Source: Halisarca cf. caerulea
Lineage: Eukaryota; Porifera; Demospongiae; Chondrillida; Halisarcidae
Length of the DNA stretch: 62,500 nucleotides
Assembly (NCBI GenBank): GCA_963170055.1
Contig: CAUJGJ010000397.1
Span: 5,185,001 to 5,247,500, forward strand
Reading direction: 5' to 3'
The translations under genes were made by a program, and so were the position numbers. Shown here piece after piece: positions 46,427 through 55,330 of the stretch (the stretch's first letter is position 1; each line of letters opens with the position of its first letter). A model generated the notes under the pieces. That model saw only the letters and a list, made by a program, of their open reading frames with translations. It ran no database searches and had not been told where the DNA came from.

Positions 46427-47319
46427 AAAAAATGTTTATTAAATTTGTATATACACTTGCCAATATATACTATAATTGCTATAGTACTGGTATATAATAA
46501 AATTATATGTTGTTCCTTTTCACAAATATTCCTGGCTTTAGTAGGGTATACTGTTAAGTTTGTTTAGTAATGCAACTTGTAATCCTAGCCTACGTACACT
46601 CAACTTGCAAGAGTAAAGCTGATCTGAAAGTGTATATAATATACAGGCCTGGCCTGTCTGATGCACCAGCTCACCTTAACAGCAACTTCTTTCCAGGCGT
46701 TCTCCCTTGCAATTCCTTCGGCTTTCATCTTGAAAAGATGATACATTATCTAAGATATGCGCTTGAAGCTCTAAATGTGTCTTGGTCGAAGTTCCTACCT
46801 TCCAAACACAAGGATATTCGCGTACAGCTTCGATAAGCTTCTCTACATCCATTTCGCGCCAAATTGGGACCACGTGGCAGGTAGTTAGCGACCGATTTCA
46901 TTGGTCAAAAGGTGTGAAGGCGTTTCGTTCATGACGGTAGAATAGAAATCGTTTCTATTCAAACCGTACGTTTCGTTTCGTATCCGTCCGCCATTTTCGT
47001 ACAGTCGTAGCGTGTTCACAAAACATACGAAACGATGAAACGTCACGAAATGAAACGAAAATACCTGCTTTTGTCATATTATGAACCCGCCTTAACACAC
47101 CAGAAGTCCAAATGAAAACAATATAAGGGCTGCCACAGTCAGCCCCTAAAAATTGTTCATAATGACTAATAATATTAGTTATCTGTTCAAATAATAGACA
47201 CCTTCCAGCAATAAAAGTTAACTTAATAAGTGCACTAAAACATTGTCAAACTAATCAGCAGCTGTACTGGAACTGTCCTCCCCTTCAGGGAACTCGGCAT
47301 TGAACAACATAGTTGTTAT

Positions 47320-48209
47320 TTAGATTTTCATTGGTTCCCTTTTGCGCTGCTGTAAACGACGTAAGGTTGATGCAATTTGCTCTCCAAAAAGAGTCTCTGG
47401 ATCCTTTGGCTGTTGTCTTCTGGAATCTCTTTCCTCACGCCGTTCTGCAATGGCCTTAAGGCCACTTAAAAGTGCATCATCAATTTCTGCACCTTTGTTT
47501 TTTTCTTCTTAGGTGGTGGAACGTCAGGTGTCTGCAACAGTTCTGCCGGGACTTCAGGTGTTGGCAAATTTGATGCAGTGTTCTGGATGGATAAACTAGA
47601 AGGGAGATATCATCATGATAAAAATATTATTGAAACCCTGTGTATTGAATTGTAATTGTCAAAAGAACCTTGAGCTCTGTGGAACTGTGACTTCAGAAGA
47701 ATCAAGATTAGGACTCTGGTTATTGCTCCCATCAGTAGATGATGCCTTTCCCGGTGTAAAATGACTGGAAGTGCTAAGAACACCATTGAGAAACCAAATA
47801 GATAATTTTGTAAGAGTAAATATATATGATGTTTGAACTCACCCATGGTGTTTAACTGTGTCTGCCAAGAACATCAATATAACAAACAGAGCCCATAACG
47901 GTTTGTAAGGAGGTCCAGGGTCACCACTCTTACCATCTTTAACTTTCTTCAATTCTCTAACAAATCTGTCTCTGAGTGACTTCCATTTCTTCTGACACTC
48001 CTCAACCTTCAAATCACTCTATGCAGGGTAACATGTTAAGATAAAAAGAAATAATACTATCATTACAAACAACTGACACTGACCTTCATAGCCACTTCCT
48101 TCCATGCATTCTCCTTCACTCTTAAATCTTTATAAAATTTATTTTCAGGATGCCACAGACATGGCAAACCCCGCACAGTTTCTATGATTCTCTCTTCTGT
48201 CATCTTCAT
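47320..48209 (-). CDS. Outer Harbinger MADF/Myb-like DNA-binding protein
   Basis: It starts MKMTEERIIETVRGLPCLWH (48209). Exon 1 ends ...ENAWKEVAMK|GTCAGT, and exon 2 (about 47848-48018) gives SDLKVEECQKKWKSLRDRFV ... GDPGPPYKPLWALFVILMFLADTVKHH, completing a MADF domain. Further exons near 47690-47775 and 47320-47595 supply a Ser/Thr/Pro-rich linker and a basic C-terminus (IASTLRRLQQRKREPMKI, stop 47320-47322), similar in position to the BESS-like tail of the inner copy. GT/AG signals are present. The reading frame in the last exons (KKKKTKV region near 47500) may contain an indel, so integrity is uncertain. Confidence 0.7.
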
Positions 48210-48584
48210 GGAGAAATCTGGCTCCTTGGTTACCATATGATCAGGAGCAGCTGCATAAATCCAGGGCTACGATGAATATAATTACTTCGAGGTTTTCCCA
48301 ATACACACTTTGAGGTGGAGACGAGCTTCCACGGTGATGACATGCCTGTGACACTCCTTCGAGCAATTTTGCTTGCTCTAGCGTCTCCTTTCTCACAGGA
48401 CAAAGCTCTTCCTTCTACGCGTCAAAAGCGTCAACGGATCAAAAGATAAAATTTATTCAACTCTTGCATTGTGGTGCATTGCATCAACGCGTCAAGATGT
48501 TTGCATGACACACAATGTTCACAAATTAACGCAACGCGTGACGCTTACGCAACACAAGGCAACGAATCATATTGTGAACCCAGC

Positions 48585-48744
48585 ATAAGTTATCTTTCAT
48601 GTTAGAGGAGGTGTCAGAACAGCTTACATAAGGTTTCAAGTAGTTCCAAAGGTTTTTAAACAAAGACAACACCTTTAGACTTGTCGGTGTACATCTATAA
48701 CTTGAAGGCCCACGGAAATTCTTGGAGCAAGTTAAATCTTAATA
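48585..48744. other. No gene seen
   Basis: Flank of the outer Harbinger; it starts with the ATA duplication. Confidence 0.5.
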
Positions 48745-48880
48745 ATTAACTCTGAAACCAAATCTTTAGGTCTTAAAGATTCTTCGTTGATAAAAACAGA
48801 AGCAAAGACACAAAATTCACTGAATAATACCAGTGACTTCGACTGCTGCCTCAATCTCTGCCATGTTGTTGACATATTTC
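48745..48880 (+). repeat. Diverged MITE-A fragment
   Basis: TCTTTAGGTCTTAAAGATTCTTCGTTGATAAAA.CAG..GCAAA and CTCTGCCATGTTGTTGACATAT follow the order of the MITE-A internal segment (TCTTCTGGTCTAAAAGACTCTTCGCTGATAAAATCAGGAG and CCGCCATGTTGTTGACATAT), with many substitutions. Probably an old copy without ends. Confidence 0.55.
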
Positions 48881-51231
48881 AGAAATATTGCAAATTCAAG
48901 GCAGTACCTTTTTATGGAAGGTGGCTGTGAGGGTGCTAGTAAGGAGGGAGGGCAGGTGGAAGCAGAAGGGCAAGGCAGGGCGGATGGGTGAGGTGGGGGT
49001 AGAGGGAGGGTAATGGAGTGTGGCATAGGACAGTAGATGATCATGACTACAGAGCAAAAGTTCTAAATCATCATAAAGTGGATATAGTGTGCTTGGTGGA
49101 GATGTGGTTCAGAGGTGATGAAGTAGTAGCTTTTGAAGGATATCAGTGGTTAGGGCACAACAGATCAAACTCGAGTAGCAGAGCAGTGAGGGGGTCTGGG
49201 GGTGTGGGTATGCTTATCAGGTCATGCTGGTGCTAAGAGTGGTTTATTGAAGTAGTTGATGTCTCTCAAGAGGATGTTATGTGGGTGAAGTTTCAGCATA
49301 AAGAGTCCAGGCAATCTCTTTACATAGCTGTGTGCTACTTTCCGCCGGTGGGTACTAGTCATGATGGATACATTGAAGATCGGTTTCAGGCTCTGAGTGG
49401 TCAGATTCAGAGGTTTCAGTTGGATGGGCAGGTTGTGGTGTGTGGTGATTTTAATGCTAGGTGTGGGGTCTTGAATGATGTTGGTGATGTGGACAAGAGA
49501 GTTGGTGGTAGAGTGAGCCTTGATAAAGTGTCAAATGACCAAGGTGAGATGCTAGTAGAATGTTTGCAAAACTCAGGTCCGTGCATTGTAAATGGTCGTA
49601 AGGGCAATGATGATTTTACCTGCATATCCAAGAAGGGAGCCTTTGTGGTTGATTACTGCCTTGTCCCCCTAGAAGAACTAGACAACATCACTGCCTTTTC
49701 AGTGAAGACTATGTCACATTATGAAAAAAACTCTTTATCATCAAGAGGAGGGTTATCGTATCCCTGACCACTCTGTTGTCTTGTGGGAATTGATAATAGA
49801 TGGATGTTTGGATGCATTAGGTAGAAAGGAGGATAGTGCCAACTAGGAATTTAGTTGAGCAGTATGCTATATTGTCCCGGAAGGATACATGGATAAGGAG
49901 AGTGAATTTATCCAAGAAATCGTCAGAGACCTTCAAGGTATCTCGGGGGACCAATCAAAACTGGATACAATCTATGATCGATTGGTTGAAAAGATGAAGA
50001 AGGAACTGAAGGTGGTGTACTGTTCAGGTAAGATGAAGGGTCAGCCATGGTTTACAAAGGAACTGATGGGGCTGAGGAAGACAATGCATAGATGTGAAGA
50101 AAGGTGGCTGAGGAGTGTGAGTAGTGAGCAAAAGGACAGAAGAACAGAATACTTAGAGGCAAGGAAAGTGTACTCTTAAGGAGTAAAGAAGGCAAGGATA
50201 AAATTTTAGTTCCAGAAGTGTATGGAGTTGGAGGATCAGGTAGGATATCTTAAGAAATTTTGGCATACTATCAAAAGATTGAAGATCAGGCAGACCAAAA
50301 ACAAGTGTAACCTACTGGACGTTATGGATGAAGAGGGAAACGTGAAAAAGGGGAGGAAGCTGTGAATGTTTGGCAGGACCACTTTCGCTCTCTATTGGGA
50401 GGAGAGGGGGATGCAGATGGAGACAATGACAAGAGTAGTGGTGCTTTAGATCAAATGGATGTTGGATGGCATTGGAATGGAGATGATGATGGCGGATGCT
50501 TTGTTTGAAGTGTGGATGTCTCTTTTTCGAATATGTTGGGAAGCTGGTCTGGTACCATTGCTATGGAAAGAGAGTTTGGTTGTTCCAGTCCCTAAAAAGA
50601 CGGACAAAGGTATCTGTGAACCCAATAATTTTAGGGGAGTATCTTGACATCTACAGTGTGCAAGGTGCTATGCTTGGTGTTGAACCAATGGCTATCAACC
50701 TTGGCTGAAGAAGAAGGTATGATTGCTGAAGAACACGCATGTGGGACATGTCCATAAACTTAAAATCTCAGTGGAGGCGCCAATTAGAAAGAATTTCGCG
50801 GCTTTAGATGGCTTCGCGACGAGATGTCATGTGTCCAGCCCGTGACTTAGGAAAATGTTGTTGTGCACGTAAAGATTCCAAAACAGCCTTACATGATGTT
50901 AAAACTGCAAGATCGACAATTATTCCAGTCAAACGGCCTTCGGCTACAGTGAATCCTAGTCTCGCGTCTCCAGCCCCTTTCTGTTGACGACATCGTAAAC
51001 ATTCTACAAAATTTCTAACAACATCAAGGAGAAAGAGGCTGGCTATGCGAAACTAAGTGAATCTTAAGCCTTCGATCAAATTTGAACATGTCAGTAACTT
51101 TCTGGTCTGGCTTACCTAGCTTGAGTTTCTTCGATCTTTTCTCCTTCCGAAAAACATCTTCGATAGTGATTCGGTTCGTATACAAGTGCGACCAAAGCAG
51201 AATTTAAAGAGATATCCGACGGTGAAGGTTA

Positions 51232-52424
51232 CGCATGTGGGACATGTCCAAAATCTCCCTAATGTGCTAACAAGCTGGAATTTTAGCGAAATCGTTACTA
51301 AGATGGCTTTGAATCATGTGACATACGCGTGACATTCTATGACGTTTTTGTTTAGGAGTAAGCTAGATCGATATCGCTGCATGACAATTCATTGTGCATT
51401 TGGTGCTTTTGAAGCTTTTGTCCAAGGAGAAGCAGTGTCTACAACGTGTATTTGCGTAAGGAGGATCGCGGACTGCAGGAGTTTCAAAATCGGGTGTAAT
51501 ATTACAGTCAGTCGTAAGTTCAAGGCGTTAGGAATGCTGCATAAAGTGATGCATCTTATTCCAAGATGTTTAGGTTAGTAAAATAGACTCTAATATTCAG
51601 ATTTACCCTAAACAACGACTACCCTACGCACCTTGTTCGTCGAAATTGCCGTTCGGCGCCGAATGACTCAATCGCTTAAAATTTCCCTCATTTGCTGACT
51701 TTGGACTTTCTTCGGTCATCTGCCTTCTTTAAATAATGGTTTGTTTCTTCTGAATTGTTTTCGCTTGCAACACATCAGTCCTTGCCATGCTCTCAAACCT
51801 TCAAAATAGTCGTCACTTTCAAACGGTACCAAGAATTCGATGACGTCACAGCCCTCATCACATGACTATCATGTGAAAATAGGCCCTTGCGAAAGAAATC
51901 TTTTTTGCAAAATGCCATGTCGCCGAGTAAATCAGCGGAGCCACGTAAGAACCTTCCGAGTGTTTCATTGTGACCAGTATTGACTGCTTCAACTTTTCAC
52001 CGATGGGGGTTTTGATCTACTCGTTTTCAAAGAAATTATTGACAAATATTTTATCATGCTGTGAGTATTTGCTGAATATCTTTAAAACTATTTCAGAAAA
52101 CAAAACCCCCATCAGTAGAAAGTTAGATATTTTCATTAGAAACAAACTAGTCTTTATCCTGTGTCTGTAGGCCCATGTTCTGATTTACTCGTGTCGAATA
52201 ACTGTCTAACTCGACTACCTGGTAAATCTTCGATTAGTCGAACAATCTAAAAAGAAACTCGGATGGAAAATAGCTCAATGTGTACCTTAGATATGTTTGT
52301 ACTGCTTTAGAACCACTGATTGGTCTTTCTACAACATATTGTGAAGAAATAAAGCAATTTGTAAACAGTAAATTCGCCAACTTTGGGAAGCCATTAAAGT
52401 GCTAATGGACATGTCCCACATGCG
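51232..52424. mobile_element. Nested 1.19-kb element with the same ends
   Basis: CGCATGTGGGACATGTCCA at 51232 and the inverted TGGACATGTCCCACATGCG ending at 52424 are flanked by TA (51230-51231, 52425-52426). The internal sequence differs from the host element, but the 18-bp end is shared. Again no coding capacity beyond short ORFs. Confidence 0.72.
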
Positions 52425-52586
52425 TATGTATCAAAGATCAAAGGTACAAAAATAAGAGAGACTTCGTCTGTATTCCACTTCACTTGCTACTTGACTCGAA
52501 TTTTAGGTGACGTCACTTTAAATATCATGCGACGGTCATGTGACAAAATGGCTACCAGCTAGTTCTAGGCTAGTAAAAACTTTAAT

Positions 52587-52874
52587 GGCTGGGCGGCAGT
52601 GGGAAAAAGCCTATTGACATACTTTATTACATTTATTGGCTGTATTATAGGATAATAAAGAACTTCCATGTTGGGGATTTTGATTCATTGCCTGATTCAG
52701 ATGTTACAGGCGAAAAGGTGAGCTACCATGGTTTGAATTTGTGGTTTTTACCGTTTTTCTCTAAAACTCTTAGAGATATTTAAATCCCCAACATGGAAGT
52801 TTTAGATACTTAGGTAAGGAACCTGTACACCAACATTTGTGCCCTTAGCTTTGAAGCTACACTGCCGCCCAGCC
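52587..52874. repeat. 288-bp foldback, GGCTGGGCGGCAGTG ends
   Basis: GGCTGGGCGGCAGTG at 52587 is mirrored by CACTGCCGCCCAGCC ending at 52874. A second inner pair is AACTTCCATGTTGGGGATTT (about 52662) and AAATCCCCAACATGGAAGTT (about 52782). A small non-autonomous transposon inside the larger element. Confidence 0.72.
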
Positions 52875-55330
52875 GTTTTTCGTGTTTTTATATGTTTAAG
52901 GAGAATGCGCATACATTTCAAGGAACATAGAAAATTCTTTCAAGTTTGACATCGAACGAGAGGTAATGCAGCCATCTACACAATGGTACTAGTTATTAGA
53001 AGATAGCGCATATTTGTAGCAAGAAATAAAACTAAAAGTGGCGATAAATTTTCTGATCCCTGAAGCCATACAAGTGTCCGTGGACATGTTCCACATGCGC
53101 AGGCAGGTTTTCGAAAGCAGTGGGGGTGTAGGGATCAAGTGTTGACCCTAACGCTGCTGGGTCAGTTGGAAGTTGCAAAGAAGTCTAGTGGGATGATGGT
53201 AGCTTTCATGGACTTCTCTAAAGCCTATGACAGAGTAGATAGGGAAAAACTGTGGAGATGTCTGAAGAGGTGTCGGATAGGTGGTAGGTTCCTACTTTTT
53301 ATACAAGCCCTGTACAATGGAACATCATGTAGAGTGAAGGTAGGAGACAGTTGTAGTGCGGAATTCCCTGTCAACTGGGGCCTTTGACGAGGTTGTGTTT
53401 TGTCACCTCTACTGTTCTCGCTGTACATCAACAATGTAGTGGAAATGCTAAAGAGGAATGACTGTGGTTTGCAGTGTGGGAATGATATCATTCCGGCTTT
53501 ACTTGGCCTGGTGCCCTGGTAGCACCTGATGAGGCAAGCCTTAGAAGGAGTTTAGATTGTATGGTAGAATGGTATGATGTTTGGGCGAGAAGATTAATGT
53601 GGCAAAGTCAGGTATCATGCATATTAGGAAGACGGTGGAGAGGACAACCAGTAAGTATACCATTGACAATGAGGAATTACCACTGGTGAGCAGATACAAG
53701 TACTTGGGATGTATGCTGGATGAATTCCTGGAGTTGAAAAACATGATAGAGGATAGAGTAGGATCAGGGAAGAAGGCTTTGGGGGCTTGGTGGCAGGGGT
53801 GTAGTGTGGAACTGGGTGGTGTGGATATCGGTACTTTCAGGAAATTGATGTCTTCTTTGGTGGACTTAACAATGTTGTATGGGGTAGAGGTATGGGGGTG
53901 CTGCCGGAACCTGGAAGCCATTCAACCGATACAGCTTAGAGCGACCCGCATGTTTTTCGGGGTAGGGACCCTCCATCCTAGAGTTTCCCTGTTGTGGGAG
54001 ATTGGGGACCTACCAGTAGTTTGGTTGGCTAGAATGAGATGCGTCCAGTTCTGGATGAATATTAGGACCAGCTCGGCGTATGATGGGAGGCTTTTGAGGA
54101 GAGTGGCAGTTGAGGCAGTGAGGGGTGGCAAGGGTTCGTGGGTGCAGAGGATGTTGAGTTGTCTGGAGAAATTTGGCTGGCAGGATCTAGGAGCAGAAAG
54201 TTTGTGGGGTGTGTCGGAGGCAGAGTTGAAAGGGATTTTGGAGAGTATTGCATTGAGGAGAGTGAAGGAGGAATGGAGGGTTGAATTGTAAAAGAAGCCC
54301 AAGTTGGTGATGCTAAAGGAAATTATGGAATTGGAAGAGGATCTGATATCAAGTTGTGCTGGATGGAGGGTAGAGAGTGAGAGGAGGATGTTGTTGAAGT
54401 TCAGAGGTGGTACTGCTGCTTTTCAGGTGGAGTTAGGTAGGTGGCATGGAGTAAGTAAGGAGAGAAGACAGAATGTGCAAGGAATGTAACAGCGGTGAGG
54501 TGGAGGATGTGGTACACTGGCTAGTGAGATGTCCAGTGGGGAGGAGATTCCGAGAATCATTGAGGAGCCATTGTATAATCAGGCCTAGGCAAAATGAGGA
54601 GGAAGAAGTAGCTAACATTTTGTGTCAGGCTTGTGTTAACCGTAAAATCACCCTAGGGATCAGAACCATGTATGAGGCAAGATTTTGACCCTTTTAGTCC
54701 CATTTGCTTGGTTACAGACCTGTTTAACCTTTTAAGGACCAAAGACCAGTTAACTGGCGCTGGAGCGTTGTACCCCTTGAGGACTGCGAGTCTCGAATTT
54801 CACGTCATCTTTACGAAATTTATATCAAACGATAGAGCAAGAACAACTTAATAAACTGCTGTATTTTCAACGTAATACATACTCGCTGGGCCTGTATAAA
54901 AAGGCCTCAAACTATACACAAAAACGCAGGCGAATCGTGGCAAACGCAGTTATACAAACAAGTTTACAAAGTTATGCAAATAAAAAAATGGCCGTCCGTT
55001 GAGTACGTAGAAGAAGATAGTCTCGTTCCCAGCCCCACTTCCGCCCGCCATTTTATTACGGACGGGAAAGGTGGGTCTGGCAACTATCTCCAATATTCTT
55101 GGATATCGATTGCGACATACCTCGTGCACGTCACGTGAATAATTTGCAGTCGACGAAGATCTCTCGACAGGTTTCGTGTTAATGAGGTTCTCGCCTCGAC
55201 ACAACACAACACAACATGCTAAGTGAAATTGACACGTCATGCAGCCAGCCGCTTTTTCATTCATCATAGCTAGGAAGAGTGCTATCCCGACTGGTACTGC
55301 TTATACCTGTTCTGTGTTCCCGTTAGTCTT

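Larger units (their letters stand above)
41856..46852 (-). pseudogene. Inner Harbinger MADF-BESS DNA-binding protein, split by an insertion
   Basis: It starts MDVEKLIEAVREYPCVWK (46852), followed after a short intron by KAEGIARENAWKEVAVK, then after a long intron (with MITE-A copy 6) by SSQDCETKWKSLREKYVRE..GDAGGVVII at about 45983-46110: a MADF domain. The frame resumes at about 42782 with STWPYFKVMDFIKDTITHKR, exactly in register once 42786-45979 and one ATT are removed. Further exons (about 42500-42690; the end at 41856-42254) are acidic, then carry HVASRLRKLSKQQKALAYIEIDRLFYSIEFG, a BESS-like tail, and a Pro/His/Met-rich end. By family knowledge it binds element ends and helps bring the transposase to the nucleus. 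The third element inserted in its MADF exon abolishes it. Confidence 0.82.
34121..47092. mobile_element. Inner Harbinger transposon
   Basis: Ends are AGCTGGGTTCACAATATGAC (34121) and, inverted, GTCATATTATGAACCCGCCT (to 47092), with a TAA target duplication (34118-34120 and 47093-47095). TWA targets and a 3-bp duplication are the PIF/Harbinger norm. Terminal repeats share GGGTTCA.AATATGA with the outer element, so the two are related families. It holds an eight-exon transposase on + and a MADF-BESS gene on -. Its 12,972 bp include hAT+piggyBac (5.3 kb), a third Harbinger-like element (3.2 kb) and a MITE-A. Confidence 0.93.
33824..47147 (+). mobile_element. MITE-B copy 2, split by the inner Harbinger
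   Basis: 33824-34120 carries the MITE-B 5' hairpin, the 22-bp-arm palindrome, the TA tract and CGGACGAGCGTAA. 47093-47147 carries TAACACACCAGAAGTCC, AACAATATA and the GGCTGCC..GGCAGCC-type end. Copy 1 reads CGGACGAGCGTTACACACCGGAAGTCC across this point. The interruption 34121-47092 with TAA on each side is therefore a clean transposon insertion. Confidence 0.88.
32224..48584. mobile_element. Outer Harbinger transposon (with all nested insertions)
   Basis: The left end GCCGGGTTCACAATATGATGC (from 32224) and the inverted right end ...ATCATATTGTGAACCCAGC (to 48584) form the terminal repeats, flanked by ATA on both sides (32221-32223 and 48585-48587). It carries the usual two PIF/Harbinger genes, a DDE transposase (+, left) and a MADF/Myb-like DNA-binding protein (-, right). 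Without the nested material it would be about 3.3 kb. Start and TSD could shift by one base because the first terminal base differs between ends. Confidence 0.82.
50736..53099. mobile_element. Unclassified TIR element, 2.36 kb, CGCATGTGGGACATGTCC ends
   Basis: CGCATGTGGGACATGTCCA at 50736 pairs with the inverted TGGACATGTTCCACATGCG ending at 53099. It interrupts the LINE RT frame so that removing it plus one CA restores ...GAAGAACAGGCAGG. The apparent target duplication is 2 bp (CA at 50734-50735 and 53100-53101). No ORF over about 80 codons and no recognised transposase, so it is non-autonomous. Confidence 0.75.
49018..54690 (+). pseudogene. APE-type LINE (endonuclease + RT), split by an insertion
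   Basis: Endonuclease pieces at 49018-49767: IVCLVEMWF, YIAVCYFPP, VVCGDFNARCG and, in another frame near 49755, PDHSVVLWEL, the conserved GDFN and (S/P)DH motifs. A linker follows at 49889-50179. RT begins at about 50560 (SLVVPVPKK..GICEPNNFRGVS) and reaches MIAEEHA at about 50720, where a 2.36-kb element interrupts it. After 53100 it resumes in register as QAGFRKQWGCRDQVLTL, VAFMDFSKAYDRVDREKLW, then VLSPLLFSLYINNV. INVAKSGIMHI..RYKYLGCML follows, and a C-terminal Cys/His knuckle (CKECNSGEVEDVVHWLVRC, about 54477-54535). The catalytic YADD region near 53480 is damaged. Multiple frameshifts; a dead 5'-truncated copy. Confidence 0.82.
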
